From NCBI RefSeq assembly GCF_000275845.1, contig NW_006766907.1:366333-430332 (forward strand): DNA of 64,000 bases. Reading direction: 5' to 3'. This DNA is from Dichomitus squalens LYAD-421 SS1. Taxonomy: Eukaryota; Basidiomycota; Agaricomycetes; Polyporales; Polyporaceae. This document shows positions 47,741 through 61,320 of the stretch, one piece after another. A program made the translations under genes and the position numbers. How positions within the stretch are numbered: position 1 is the first letter of the stretch; every line of letters begins with the position of its first letter. The notes below the pieces were generated by a model, which saw nothing but the letters and a program-made list of their open reading frames with translations, searched no databases and had not been told where the DNA came from.

Positions 47741-49925
47741 ATGTTTTCAAGGCGACTAGTTCACCTTGCGCGCGGGCGTGCTCTTCACGCCGATGCTGCA
47801 CTACTCTCACGCGGATGGTACGCGCCTGATTTGTTCCATTCAGCGCGAGTGGTGTTCTGACCTTCATTCGACTTGGCATACAGGAAGGTCGCCGGTGCAT
47901 ATGCGCAGCGTGCAAGCTTCCACTCGACGAACCTCCTCCAAGGTATGTATTTTCTGTGACCTGCGAACGGGGACGCGTAGTGACGTCAACCTGTATTTCC
48001 TCACTAGCTGAGACCGTTAAGGTCCCCCAGATGGCCGAGTCCATCTCAGAGGGCACCCTTAAATCATGGCTGAAGCAAGTTGGAGACACCGTGCAGGCTG
48101 ACGAGGAGGTCGCGACCATCGAGACGGATAAGGTGTGTATGCTGATCTCCGAGAACGTCCCCTGCTCGCGCATCTCTGCCTGAGGGGGGAGCAAGCAAAG
48201 CCATATTCGCCTCGATGTTGCATTTCCATGCATCATACATGCAGCTCCGCACACTGCTTTTCTATACGGGGCTCCTCCACCCTCAATGCGGGTTTGTGCT
48301 GCTGCCCTCCTGAGATACCCAAATCGGGAGGCGTCGGGGGTCAATGAGCACATGCGCATGGAGAGATGCGCGCGATTTCAGTGAATCGTGACCAGGGCCA
48401 TAAGGCGTACATCTGTATCAGCGCAGTTTACTGACCTATTCTGCCTGGCCAGATTGACGTCTCCGTCAACGCGCCTGCAGCCGGCAAGATCACCGAGCTC
48501 CTCGCCAACGAGGAGGACACTGTCTCCGTCGGCCAGGACCTCTTCCGCTTCGAGCCCGGCGCAGCCGACGAGGTCGCGCCCAAGGAGCAGAAGTCGTCTG
48601 AGGAAGGCAAGGACCTCAAGGAAACCAAGGACAAGTCCGAGCCCGCCGACCAGCAGGTCGAGAAGGGCACCCCACCTCCACCCTCGCCGTCCCCCGAGCA
48701 GGTCCGGAAACCCGATCCGGCGGGCGTCCAGGAGGGCACCGCAAAGAAGGAGCTGAAGGACACGACGAAACCTGCCCCCGCCCCCGCCCCCGCACCTAAG
48801 GAGAAGGGCGAGAAGAAGGACGCGCCCGCCCCTGCGCCGCGCGTGCCGGGCTCGCGCAACGAGACGCGGGTGAAGATGAGCCGGATGCGTCTGCGCATTG
48901 CGGAGCGGTTGAAGGAGTCGCAGAACGCCGCGGCGTCGCTGACGACGTTCAACGAGATCGACATGTCGAATGTGATGGAGATGCGCAAGAAGTACAAGGA
49001 CGAGGTCCTGAAGGAGCACGGGGTCAAGCTCGGGTTCATGAGCGCGTTCGCGAAGGCGTCCACCCTTGCGCTGAAGGAGATCCCTGCGGCGAACGCGTCG
49101 ATCGAGGGCGACGAGATCGTGTACCGCGACTACGTGGATTTGAGCGTCGCGGTGGCGACGCCGAAGGGTCTCGTCACACCCGTCGTGAGGAACGCGGAGG
49201 GCCTGAACTTTGTCGAGATCGAGCAGGAGATCGCGAACCTCGGGAAGAAGGTGCGTGTGTGACAATCTGTCTTTGCCATGGATGCGTAGGATCTGACCAT
49301 ATCCTCCTACATGTGATTTTCGTCGTGTCAGGCGCGCGATGGGAAGCTCACGCTGGAAGATATGGCTGGTGGTACCTTCACCATCTCCAACGGCGGTGTC
49401 TTCGGTTCGCTGTACGGCACGCCGATCATTAACCTCCCTCAGGCTGCTGTCCTTGGTGAGTTTTTGGATATCCCGTCGTCCCTGGTCCGCACGTCCCACA
49501 CCTGTTCCCGCCCCTACCACTTGTCTTCTCATTAGCCACACGGGGCTTGCGTCACCTCAGTCGCGATCGTGTTGGCTGCAGACTCTGCTTATTTTCACGT
49601 CACGGGCGTGCATCCGTTGTCTCGATCGCATGCTTGTTTGGTGTATTACGTGGCTGACGACATATCGTACACTTTCCTACAGGCATGCACGCCATCAAGG
49701 ACCGCCCGGTAGTCGTCGACGGCCAGATCGTCATCCGCCCGATCATGGTTGTTGCCCTCACCTACGACCACCGTCTGCTCGACGGTCGCGAAGCCGTCAC
49801 CTTCCTCGGTATGTTCTACTCGGTTGCTCTCTCCGTAAGCGCGATCGCTCACTGTGATTTCGAATACGACAGTCAAGGTCAAGGAGTACATCGAAGACCC
49901 GAGGAAAATGCTTCTGGCGGCATGA
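47741..49925 (+). CDS. KGD2: Dihydrolipoyllysine succinyltransferase, E2 of 2-oxoglutarate dehydrogenase
   Basis: This is the mitochondrial TCA-cycle enzyme that moves succinyl from lipoyl-lysine to CoA. Seven exons (47741-47817, 47884-47942, 48008-48132, 48453-49250, 49332-49455, 49683-49808, 49873-49925) give 453 residues. An Arg-rich, acid-poor presequence [20 protein letters not shown] targets the matrix. The lipoyl domain ([19 protein letters not shown]) has the lipoylated lysine in [13 protein letters not shown], split by an intron. A Pro/Ala/Lys linker replaces the E3-binding domain, as is usual for fungal KGD2. The catalytic acyltransferase domain follows ([19 protein letters not shown]) and holds the DHRLLDG active-site His and Asp. 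The C-terminus is [13 protein letters not shown]. Confidence 0.96.
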
Positions 49926-52900
49926 ACTCGCTCCGGGCTGACGGGTGCGGCTGACGGGCAATCGGTGGATGTCGGAGAGGTTGGGCGGTAGCACAGAAGC
50001 CGTACGCGGACTTGATCGTGACGCTGCTGTCGTGTATACTGTACAAGCGAACGGTGTCCTCCGACGTGTGCGGGACCGCGCGCCTTCCCGTGCTACAGAA
50101 ACTCGCGGGTCGCGCGACGTCTCCGTCTGCACTCGTCGGTCCCCGAAACTCATCGTTCCTTTTCCTGCATCCTGGATCCGGGCTCCCCTTGGCTTTAATC
50201 ACATACACACGCATATATACATACAGTAGGTACATACTCTCCTCGCGAATTTTGTTGCTAGATAGTAGTTGTGTTGCATACATAGTGCATATGAATATTT
50301 AATGTCTAACACAATCGGACATGGCGTGGACCGGAGTATCAGCAGTTCTTGTCTTGAGCTTCAAGTTTCCTTGAAGGACGGAGACCTGGGTCTGATCTGC
50401 CTTGCCTTGACCTCGACGACTATGTCCACGACCATACTTACCTCCATCGGCTGGTTGTGTTTCAGTTGAATCCCGCGCTCTGAGATCATGACGAGACCGT
50501 GTCGGTGCCGGAGTTAGAATGTACACGGACGCTCCTGCATAGTCCCGACCCATGCTCGCTGTCGTACTCACCGTCCGGTAGCCTCGGTTTAGACGCAAGG
50601 ACGCAAAAACCTTCGGGGCATCGGGGCCGGAGCCTGGAGCCCCAGTCCCCGCAAACAGCTCGAAACGGACTCTGAATGTCAACGAGTATCAGCTCCCAGA
50701 CTCCTAGGCAGTCTCTTTCCCGTTGAGAAGGGTTCCGGCATCGGGCGCAGGACCAGGGCCCGATAGGCCGACGCCGCCGGGAGCTGAGCGCTGAGAACCC
50801 TAAAGACGTCATAGGGAGGACGTCCGATAAGGCTGCTCGCTGCTCGCCGCTGCGTTTTCAGCTGCGTGCGTGAGGAGCTTGCGTGCGCCATTCCAATCTG
50901 GCGTTGACTGCATACGGACAAGGCGTTCTCAAGAAATCGGAGGATGCTCGATCTGGCGTGGTGGACCGTCCAAACTCGAGGCCAACCCCACGGATTCCAC
51001 ATAGTAGGCCAGTCTGATCAGGAGGTCTCGCCTGTGCAAGTGCGACACGGGCTAGTGGGCTATAGGTGCCTGTATGCGAATGGGGTATTTGCGTCCGCGT
51101 AAATGCGGGCCGTACAGGCTAACGTCGAACCTAGAGCAACGAGGCAAGGGCTTCATGGAGGTAACTTACCCTTGCGTCGCATAGGAAAACCTGTGGACGT
51201 CGTGTCATAGGAAGCCCGATGCTCTACTAGTGCTTCCGCCTCCCCATTAGCTATCGCCAGAAGGTAATACTACATATAACCAAAGAACGCGAAGGCACGA
51301 ACTTGCAAAACAGCCTTTGGCACGAGAAGCGCTGACTCGGGAGGCAGGAACGGGAAGCGGATGCTTCAATAGGGTTAGATTGTGCTCTGTAGTACGACGC
51401 ACTAACTGCGCGCATGACCGATGAACACCTTCTCATGTCTCCATTTCGACAAGCCGACGGCAGCAAACCTACGTGGCTACCCCTATCCCAGATAGCCCTC
51501 CTCCATGTCTGACCTAGACATGGAGCCGCACATCCCGCCCGATTGACATTCCACTCATCAGTTTGCAATCGTTGCACTGCGTGAAGCGCCAGATTACGGA
51601 GGTTGGGGAACAAGGAGAGGATGAGCACATTACCGCCGCATTCCCAGCGTGTTCCCACCACATTCCGCCGGATTAGGGGATGTCGTGGTATTAACTGCCT
51701 TCCGCTCACATTCCGACCATGTTCCCCATATATTACTTAGACATTCCGTACCCTGCGTAACATGGGATTAAACGGGATATACACTTCTGTACCATAATAA
51801 TCATTTATATTCATGAGGTTTGCAGTTTGGCGCCTCATATATCCCAATATAGGCACCTATTCACGGTGGTTGGTTTTTGGCTTTTGGGCCAGCAAGGACA
51901 TATACATCATCATAGGCGGAAAATATATTCGAAGGCCGACTCTTCTACGCTACAGCCCGAGTGTCTGAGAAATCTGCAGACCAGCATAATAAGACACCCC
52001 ATCCATGCCATGCGCCGCGTTCAAAGTGTGGTGATGTCCTACAACTGATCTGGACATCAGGCAAAGCTGAGACAGCGCGCACAATACCCAACACACGTAC
52101 CTAACTGCGCATATATGCAACAATAATGTCAGTATACAGGTGCTGCTTGGGCAATGTTAGCAGTTTGCTATCAAGCTGAGACCTGAGACTCACCATCAAG
52201 TGACGATGAATGCTGGACAACAGCCGGGCCTACTAGATGCTATCAGATTCCATGCAGGGACTTTACATACAACATTAGAGGACCCACCATTGCCCCGATT
52301 AGTAGACGTACCTACAAGGGCCTGAAAACGCCTGCATAGTGAGGCTCAGACATCAGCTGGCATCCGGAAGTCGATGGCCAGTACGTACCATGAAGAGGGC
52401 AGGCACAAGGAGGGGATGGAAGAAGTACGAAGTCAAGTTGCCTATGGACGCGATGACAGACTGATATGGGGTCAGGCGACAACGTCATCACGGTTAGATA
52501 AGTGATTTTGGACAGACAAGTCCCCCTTGCCATAGCAATCCGCCAAGGCCGTTGGGGATGTGGAGGGAATCTGGAGAGAATGTGCATGTTCCCAGCAGAT
52601 TCCCATAAAGGGGGAATATACTGAGGAATCCGTGGGGAACATGTGTGGGATACGCAGATTCCCAGCATGTTCCCTGCCACCGTAATCTGGCGCTTCACGC
52701 AGTGTTGGTGTCAGTCAGCCACGCTAGCGGAGACGCTGCGGGGATACTCTATATCCATGGCCCACGGCGAGCAGCTGCGGAACAGCCTCTACATAGTCGC
52801 GTGCTGAGCGATCATTGAGTGGTACAGTGGCTAACAGCGGCGTTTCATACCAGCTTCTACAGATAGCGTCCCTAGTACAGTACGCCGCTGCGGGGCGGCG

Positions 52901-55900
52901 CCACAGCTCGTACTTCCGCGCGCGCCGACGAGTGGCTACATAGCACTGCATTATTAGAATAGGTATGTTCGAAGCCTGAACAGTCGACGACTTGAGTGGA
53001 GAGGCTCGCGGAAATGCGGGTGAGACTCGTAAGCCTCTCCTCGTCTCTAGATCGTCGCGCCCGCATGCGGCGTACGTAGGAGTATTCCCCGGGCTAGTGC
53101 TGCTCCTACTGCGCCTCCTCGGTTTCATGAATAGCCCATCGATGATCATGAGACGCAATATGAAACCAAGGAGAGCGGTAGGCTTCTGTGAACGAGGCCA
53201 TTGTCGTCAAAACGTCTTCGAAAGACTTTGAGACGTCTACTTGTCACGACGTCTCGCGCCTCGGTCGTACTTGGATGCGGAATCTGCTGCAGGCGTGGCT
53301 AGGATGGAAACAAAGAGTAATGTGCACCTGGATGCACGTCTAGCGCAGAGACGAGCACGCCCGCGAACTTCCGAACAGGCCCCGGGCCTTCACAGCCCGG
53401 CGTCCTGCAGCTACGCCACATCGAAGCCAATGTAAGTATTGCCGTCGACGTTCGACGAGAGCGCGAACACGATCGTATCATACGTACGACAGCGCGGATC
53501 CTCCCCCTTGGCACAGCGCATCGCGACGCTCTACGCCGATGGATGCCGATGGCGGCTCGCACGCACACGCTCGCATTCAGATGAAGCCTAGGGTAGGTTG
53601 CGCGGCCGACCTCGCGAAGCGGCAGTGAGGAGCGTGCTACTACAGATCCCGAGGGATGCATCTAGTACTGTATACGGAGGGAAGGCGGAGCTCGTGGGGT
53701 GCGCTGGGGAGGCTGTTCTGGCCAGCCATCCATCTGTCCCGACGAGCTCTGGCTCCCACGTACAGCTCTACCTGTAACGTCCCCCTGCATCGATGTCAGC
53801 GTACAACCCGTTCGGGTACTTCGATGACGTGAAGCTTGGACGCCGGGAGGGAGACCGGTCTCGTGTGCGAGGCCGTGCTCGTACGTACGTCCACGAGGCC
53901 GGGTATCCGGGTTCGAAGCGGGTTGGGGGCTGGCGCTGGGAAGAGGACGAGACGTGGGATGTCGTTGTGGCGTTGCAGATACATAGACAGGGCAGCGAAG
54001 AGGACTTAAGCTTTGGAGCGCTCGGTATCTGATCTGTGCGCGGCACGGTCAGCGTTGGCACGAGGACGGGCGTGATCAATGAGTGCCTGAGCGGGAGACG
54101 GATGGATGTCGAATGCCCGGCATCCACGCAGCGCTGCAACCCGGGCCCGGGTCGGAAATGAGAAGCATTGGACTGTTACGAGTCCGAGTTCGAGATGAGA
54201 GAGTGGACGCGCTGGAAGTCGGGAGAAGAGACCGACGTCGTAGGAGCAGCAGAAGCGGCACGCCGTTGCCAGAAAGGCAGTTCCTCCACAGTAAGTACTG
54301 ATAGATTGTGCACCTGTGAGGATCGAAGAGTAGAATGAACTCCCCATGCGCTCGAAATCGCGCGAGGGAAGATCCGCTCGACGCTCGTACAAGGCCTGGA
54401 CAGCCCGGGATGCTCGCCGGATAGGTGTGCGTCTGCGTATGTGCCAGTCAGCGACGGGAACTTGAGGGCGTCCTGTGGTGAGAGATCGGTATGGAATACA
54501 GGGCCGGATCCGCGCGGATTCTGAAGTTCTTCACTTCCTTCGCGTCGGCGTACTGGGCTTGTTCGAGATCCAGTGGTTGCGGTGCTAGCGCAGAGAGATG
54601 TACGCCCGATCCCCCATGATAGCCGTGCTAAAGACACTCGCGCAGTGTACGCGGGGCAGGGCCTTGGGCTCAAAGTCGTGGATCTGGCACGATCATGCGC
54701 AGGTGTGTGCAAAATACGCTGACGACTCGAGGTGCCCACAGGTGCCAGAAAATCGACATGAACCTGCGAGAGGTACCGCACGAGCCCGACCCGCCGGAGG
54801 GGAGCGTCGAAGCTGTGATATGTGACGACAATCAATATCCAGGACTTACAGCAGACTTTCATTCTTCGACACAATGCACCGCGCCATCGCCACTCACGGA
54901 GACCGAGGCTCGAGCCTTGCATTTGCCAACAAGACAAAGTTCACCGTCCGCGCGGCAATCACCTCCAGCGTCGCTTCTCACCTCAAAGTTCACGCTTGCA
55001 CAATTGTGCCTAGCTGGGAGGGTTCGTGGCCGCATGACCTCCGCGCGGGGGCTTCTGAACGATACGTGCTAGCTTCGCGAAGATGGGGCATCCGGACGTC
55101 CCGGCGGCACGAGCGACGCTACTCAATGGCCTGCTCTTCCCGGACACGCTGAGATCTGACGACTGATGGTTCAGAGAAGCAATCTTGGGAGCAGAGTTGG
55201 AGTGCGGAGAGACTGGATGGAGACTCAGAGGTCGGATGCGGGGACATTGGATGCGGGCGTCTTGATAACGAGATCAGAAGGGCGAGCTTCGAGCGCGCGA
55301 AGGTTGGACTCTGGAGGGGATGGAGCCGCAGGCAATACATACGGTACGTATCTAGCAACAAGATGGTGACAGTCCGAGGGAAAGAGGAACTCGAGAGGCT
55401 CTGCGTGGGGGAAAGACTCGGATGCGATGGGCCTGAGGCCCAGGGCGCCGCGGTCACCAGGTCACTTGCTATGGTCGTGTGCGGACAATGGGGTTCTGCC
55501 CTTCTTCGATGTCGGAGGAATCTGAGAACACGCGATTGCCAGTGGGACATCTGTTGTGCGGATGACAATGGCGACGAGCGAGCTATTCTTTCGCGTAGTA
55601 GGAGGGATGCGGAAGAAGACAGCTGCTGTCGCGCGTTGCGATGAGACGAGAGGGGCGTGCCCGATGCACACTCATGAAATGTTCCCCGCGCGTTCGATAG
55701 GAGTGAAGGGGAGAAGATGTCCCGGACAATCCGCATCGGACTGCAGTCTGACGGACGAACGGTGTCTTGGATATGTCATCTACGGATCGGAGCATTGCGA
55801 TTTCCCTCAGGCTGGCACCGCAGGCGATGCGGAAAGTCGATTGCAATCGAGGTCCGTGAGGTTGACCCGGCTGCTCAGTTTGTTGTGGGACGAGGACCCA

Positions 55901-57310
55901 GGCTAGTTTGCCAGGGGACGTCATGGTATGTGGGCCGCGATAGCATTCGAAAAGACGACTCGCGATCTCGGTGCGGTCCCATCAATGCAAGGCGTTCGTT
56001 GCCGCTCCGTCGTCCGCTCATCCGGGACGAATCGCGGGACCCGAGAGAGATAGCCTGAGAGAGGATGCTCGTTGCTCATGGATCTCGGAGCTGATAGGCG
56101 TGCGCGCAGCTTGCTGTTGGTCGCGAGCCTCCCGGCCTCTCTTCTATGTGAGCTGTGTGTGGACCGGGACGACAGTCATGAGTCGCACAGCGTTATGCAT
56201 CGGAGGAGATCATGAAAGTGGCGGATGGGTGATGGGATGACGCCGCAAATTGATTCGGGTCGCATCGGGCGCCTGCACGGGTGTATGCAACATATGAGAT
56301 GATCACCTGAAGAGGCTACTAGTTCGTAGTGCGGACGACGTGTTCGTTGTGCACATCCGTTATCTGACACACGGGGGGGCCGAGAGGCGAGGAGCGATGG
56401 CCCAATTCGACGGAAAGGGAAGGGGCTGTCGAGCTGGCACCACGTCTACTGAACCAGGACGACTTGGCGTCTACAACCGCTCGGTGCGTGCCCAGCAGAA
56501 GGGCCTACGTATGTGTGTCGCGCGTTGGCTGTGCGTTCCAACCTGTGAGAAGCACGGAACGGGGGTGTACGTATGTATCAAATTGAGGGTGTCCGCTGGC
56601 GGAGGGTGGGGCTGGAGTGATGGCAGCGGTGAGAAAGCAGTCCGTTCTGGAAGGGCAGGGCGGAGACCTCGTGTCCCTCGCGGAGGATACCAACGTGGCG
56701 AAAGTAGAACGGACTGATGGAGACGGAGCCAATCCTCCCTGCCGCCCATCAAAAAAATAAATCCGACAAAGCGACGTCTGTTCTGGCGAGGCTGGAGCTG
56801 CCTGGCTTAGTCATCCTTATCCACCTATGTCACATTGTGTCACGGTGGTCTACCACTTGCGTCTCGTATGTACGGTTACGGCTCCCCTGGTCAGCAATAC
56901 CAATAAATCTCTGCTAGAACCGGTGATACTGAAATCCACACTAAAGCAATCCATGAGCAAAAAGGAGGCTACTGTCTGTGTGGCCCCCGATGCGGTGAGT
57001 GTAACGCTTGGGCCGGATGTGGACAGCGTTACAGTTAACCAAACAAGGTCACACTGGAGACCCGCTGGCTGGAACGGGGTAGATCTCCGAATCTGACCGA
57101 TAGCCGCAGTGGGACGTTATGGAGCGGAGTTTGAAGTGTGTAGGTGGGTGGGGGGCGAATGAAAAGAGAATGGAGGCCGGTGCAACGCATATACCAACCA
57201 CCCCCCCTTCACTCGACGCCTCGCTTTCCATTGTCTCCTCCGTCGCCGCGCTCCTCAGCCCCGCCGCTGATTCCCCCCTTTCTTAACCATATCGCCCCCA
57301 TCCTGCCTCA
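49926..57310. other. Long gene-poor region
   Basis: More than 7 kb have no gene I can support. Frames of 200-250 codons at 54176-54937 and 55119-55736 (both minus) lack domains, overlap equally open frames on the other strand, and look like chance. The only defined structure is the transposon-like element at 51575-52704. A small RNA gene or a gene made of very short exons could be missed. Confidence 0.5.
51575..52704. mobile_element. Non-autonomous CACTA-like transposon, 1.13 kb
   Basis: A 25-bp perfect terminal inverted repeat beginning CACTGCGTGAAGCGCC lies at 51575-51599 and 52680-52704. The 3-bp direct repeat TTG flanks it (51572-51574 and 52705-52707). Near both ends are several copies, in both orientations, of a motif resembling TTCCCAGCATGTTCCC, the subterminal repeats expected of transposase-binding sites. 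The CACT end with a 3-bp duplication is the signature of the CACTA/EnSpm (CMC) superfamily. No transposase frame is present, so it would depend on an element elsewhere. Confidence 0.87.
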
Positions 57311-58696
57311 ATGATTGCTGTACAGAAGCCCCCGTCAATGTTTTCCTCGCCAATCTTCCGTCCAACCCACGCACGGCACCCCTCGGCGCCCGTCGTCGTT
57401 CGGCCGTCGCACACACCCGGTGTCCTCAACATCTCCAAGCCACCATCACACTCTGCTCCTAGGCCACAGCTCGCGCAGGCGCAGCCTCGGGCTCCCCGTG
57501 CTTCCCCTAAGAGTAAGCCGCAACAACGGTCGCTGCAGCCTACGCAGACACAAGCTGCCCCCGTTGAGAGGCCGAAGGCCCTTAACCCCTCTCCTGCTAA
57601 GGCGGAGCAGCCTTCTACGACGAACGACAAGCCCCCTCGAGGACGGAAGCAGCACAAGCAGCCCAAGGATGCTGGTGGCAGGTTAGCCTCTTCTTGAGCC
57701 CTTGTTTAGCGCTCATTGACTCACCGCAAAAATTCCACGTTGAGCAGGGATAACTCTGTCTCTCCCTCCAATGTCGTCGCGCGGCGACACGCCCATCAAC
57801 CCTCCCCTTCCCCTAGGATACCCTCGCCTTCGAAGGCGGCCCCCGCCTCTCGAGTCCGGGTCTCTTCAGTCAAGCCTGAGGACAAGACCTCGACGGACCC
57901 GTTCACCGACGACGCCAATGCTTCCGCTCAGGATGGCAAGGCCGACGGCAAGGCTTTCCGCTCGCCCCCCAAGCTGAGTTCGCAGCCATCCGGCAAGCTT
58001 GCCCGCCGTCGCCAAGCCAGCGCACAGCTTTTGGACTCCCCTACTCCGAGGCTCCCATCCCGCCGCAAGGGTCGTGCTCAGGGCGAGACGATTGCCCCCT
58101 TGCAGTCGGCTTTCCCCACTTCTCTCCCGCCACGCCAAGCCAGCGCTGATATGACCTCGCTTCGCTGGGACAGCTTCCCCATATGCGATGACTCGTCTGA
58201 CTTTGGGGATGACAGCGACGTCTCTCCCCCCACGACCCCCATTCGGGAGGTTTCTACAGTTCCTCATAGGGCGAAGGGAACGTGGCTGCAGGAGAAGTAC
58301 GGTGTAGACGACGCTCCCCGCACCGCCCCGATGGCGTCGACGTCAGGCTTCCCCTTCTCAGGACAAAGCCCGTGCTCGACCCCTACACCTGCGCAGCGCC
58401 GACGCAACCATCGCCGGGTTCCCAGCGAAGGGGTATTCGCGATGTCGACGGATGAGGAATCCCCCTCGTCCTCCGTCTCTGACCTCTTCGAGTCCATACG
58501 GCAGAAGATTCGATCCCCGGTGTCCATCCCCCGCCAGCGTTGTTTCACCGTTCCGACTGGCACGCCGTCGTCCTTCGGGGCTTCTTCCTCGGATCATACG
58601 ATCTCATCATCCGCTCCTTCCGCGACCGGTTATTTTGCAGGCTCGGTCTTCCAAAATTCGCCAAGTCCGGACGATCTCCCCGCGCCCTCGTTCTAA
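57311..58696 (+). CDS. Disordered Pro/Ser-rich protein, unknown function
   Basis: Two exons (57311-57681, 57748-58696) join in phase to 439 residues. The composition is Pro, Ser, Arg and Lys rich almost throughout, so most of it should be unstructured. Islands that look conserved are APLQSAFPTSLPPRQASADM, then SLRWDSFPICDDSSDF, GTWLQEKYGVDD and SSSVSDLFESIRQKIRSP. The W-D-x-F-P motif and basic patches suggest a docking or regulatory protein, possibly RNA- or kinase-linked. I cannot name the family. The start is the first ATG after a pyrimidine-rich leader, typical of expressed fungal genes, and many SP/TP sites suggest phosphorylation. Confidence 0.78.
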
Positions 58697-61320
58697 TGGT
58701 GTAATTGTATCATAGCTCATAGAATTCGTCAAGTGTAGAGGTGGGTGGTGGTTCGCTGGTTGTCGGGAACGTCCGTGCTGATGGTTAACTTGCAGCCCGG
58801 ACCAATTGGTCCCCTTAGACGCTGTGTTACCGTCGCTGACCTCGAATACTCCGCCACCTTGAAGCCCCAGCGTCGACCGCTTAATGTCTTCCTGTCCCCC
58901 ACACTACTCTCCTATCTCGCCCATCCTATCCGCCGCCGTCGCCGCGTACGACATCGTTTTGGCGCCGAGCGCTGGCCGACGTAACATTATTTCTTGGTAT
59001 CATTATTCCTTCGACGTTGCCTTCGTATTATCTACGCATCAGCATCAGCGACCCTCTGGCTTCCGATTTTTTCGGGCTCTTCACTCATCGATTTCCCACT
59101 ACACCTCCGGCATCTACCACGGTCATCGGCTCCGTCGACTAGGACAACTGCGCGCTTTCACCCCCACATCATAGATACCCCGCCTATTGCTGGGTCAGCT
59201 GGCGACGCTGGCATTCATACCCCACCGTCGTCGCACAGGTTCCTTTGGTCCTCGACTACGTCGCGGATCAAGGCTACTGCCCATTCTCTTCCTTCCAGTG
59301 TATATTTCACCCCTACTCGACTCATGGCTTCGTCGACCCTTAACTTGTGACATTACATCTCGGCTCCCGTTGCCTGCTCTCGCATTTCCATCGCATCGCA
59401 TCGCATCTCGTCCCCTTCCCTCCTCCGCCAATCTGCTCTACCCGGTCGGCCGCCCCACACTTTCAGGCTGCCCGGCGTTGTACAACAGACATATAGACGA
59501 GTCAGAGAAGATGAAAGAAGAACATCAATATTGCGTCAAAAACCTCGACTATATGGTCGGCTGGAGGGCCGATCTCGCGTATATTTATACATCTCCCCCC
59601 GGGTCCGCATTGTCGGGACGATTTTCAGTGGCTTTGCCCAGGGGCTAGTATCCGTCTTCCCTTCTCTTGGCTGGCAAATCGTTCCCTTCATGTGTCTTGG
59701 GTTCTGGGACTTTGGTTGTGTTTATTACCTTTCCTCCTATCGTACTGTAGCGTGGCGTCCTTGTTATTTCCTGGCGTCAGCGATATGTCCCATTTGTCTC
59801 GCATCCCGTTCCCCCTTGTCTCGTTTACGATGTTGGCACGCCTTTCTTTTCTTTCCGCCGTCCTTCCAGCACGATTCTTTCTGCATCGTCACTTCAATTT
59901 TTTGGCATGTTGCCGCATAGTGTATCAATATTACCCCCTCATCCTCATTGCCGCCAATCTTCTGCGCTTGCAAATTGTGCACTAGTATCCTCGGCTAATG
60001 TCTCTCGCGGCGTCTTCGCGATTGCGGCTAGCCAATTCCCTACCGTACAGTTACTGCCATATTGTCTATCTCCCGCCAGCTCCATCCCGTTCCATCGTCA
60101 TTCCACGTCTATGTCGCTTCATGGGGCATGGTCGATACATGGATGTTGGTGAACGTGATTGGCTTTGCTTGTGAGTGATTTCTTTCTTTCTCTGGCTTGC
60201 GGACGATCATTGACTTGGTTGCAGCTTCGTCTTGTTTCAATACTTGCCACACATACCCAGCCACTCCTCCTCAAGTATTACTACCCCTCTTGTCCCCGGG
60301 ATATTGCCATCGCTCGTGCCTCCGCTAGGTGATGGGCGACTGTACATACTCTGGCGACTCCTGGAGCCTCCGTTTCCCTTGTCTCCGCCGTACACAATCT
60401 GGAGGTTCGCGTGCGTACCTTTGGTTTGCCCGCGGCGGTTACCCACACCCTCCCTTCCGACGCTCGTTGCTTGCCATGTCCATTTGTCTCATATATCGAC
60501 AGCATAGAAATGTGAATCCCGTTGTTCCTGTTCCATTCTTCCGATTTCTTGGACTCCCTCGCGTCGCGCCTGGTTCCCTCGGTTCCACTGTGTTCGTACC
60601 GTCCATCCATCGCATGCCTCTCCGGTTCGTCGTCAAGCATCGTCGCAAGAATCTCGTATCGCACTGCCTCGTCCGCTTCCATCTGTACACTGCTGCATCA
60701 TCTCTATCTTCACCCGCATCTGTACACTTCCAACGCACGCATCACTGTACCACTATTACTCTAGACTCCACCTACCTGGTCGACCGCCGCCGTCGAACGC
60801 TGCTTCGGCCAAAACGGGCAGCTGTACTATCAGCGACGTTGCTGTCGCCCCTTATGCTTCCATCTTCCCCTCGACATCCCTCCTATGCGCAGCACATTCA
60901 CGATATGCGGTCTCTGGGAGCTAGTTGTGTCGGTAGCTGCCGACAGGCAGATGGTGGTGTGGACGGGCAGTCGGGGGACGATCGCCTCGGGGCGGCAGGA
61001 TGGCGGCGGGCGAGAGGAGGAACCGTGGTGTGGATTGTTCGTCTGTGACTCTTGTTTGGTACGTTGTCTTCGTGAGGTGTGTGCGGGTTGTAGATCGTGT
61101 ACGTGATGAAGTTGTCTGGTGTTGATGGTTACGTGGTGTTAGTTCCCCATGGATGGTTTGATTCGTATACGATAAGTTCTAGGATTCTGTCTATTGTCTA
61201 GGCTTCTTGTTCCGTATGTATGAACCAACGCCCGAATATGATTGTTTCTGCATGCTATGCTCTCGCTGCGTTCTTCGCGGTTTGCCCAAGTAGCATAAGG
61301 AACGGTCGGGCGCTCTGCTC
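58697..61320. other. Pyrimidine-rich gene-free region downstream of 57311 gene
   Basis: About 2.2 kb (58.8-61.0 kb) are strongly enriched in C and T on the plus strand, with long runs such as TTCCTTTCC. Open frames of up to 239 codons occur there but code for low-complexity Arg/Ser/Leu peptide. The skew suits a long untranslated region or non-coding transcript. I see no protein-coding gene. Confidence 0.45.

Noticed and set aside
54176..54937. 253-codon minus-strand open frame
   Set aside because: No domain, no splice logic, and equally open frames on the other strand; the composition looks random.
55119..55736. 205-codon minus-strand open frame
   Set aside because: A Ser/Pro/Arg-rich peptide without motifs, with open frames also on the plus strand; probably chance in GC-rich DNA.
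60329..61048. 239-codon plus-strand open frame
   Set aside because: It falls in the pyrimidine-rich tract and codes for low-complexity peptide; three or more frames are open together.
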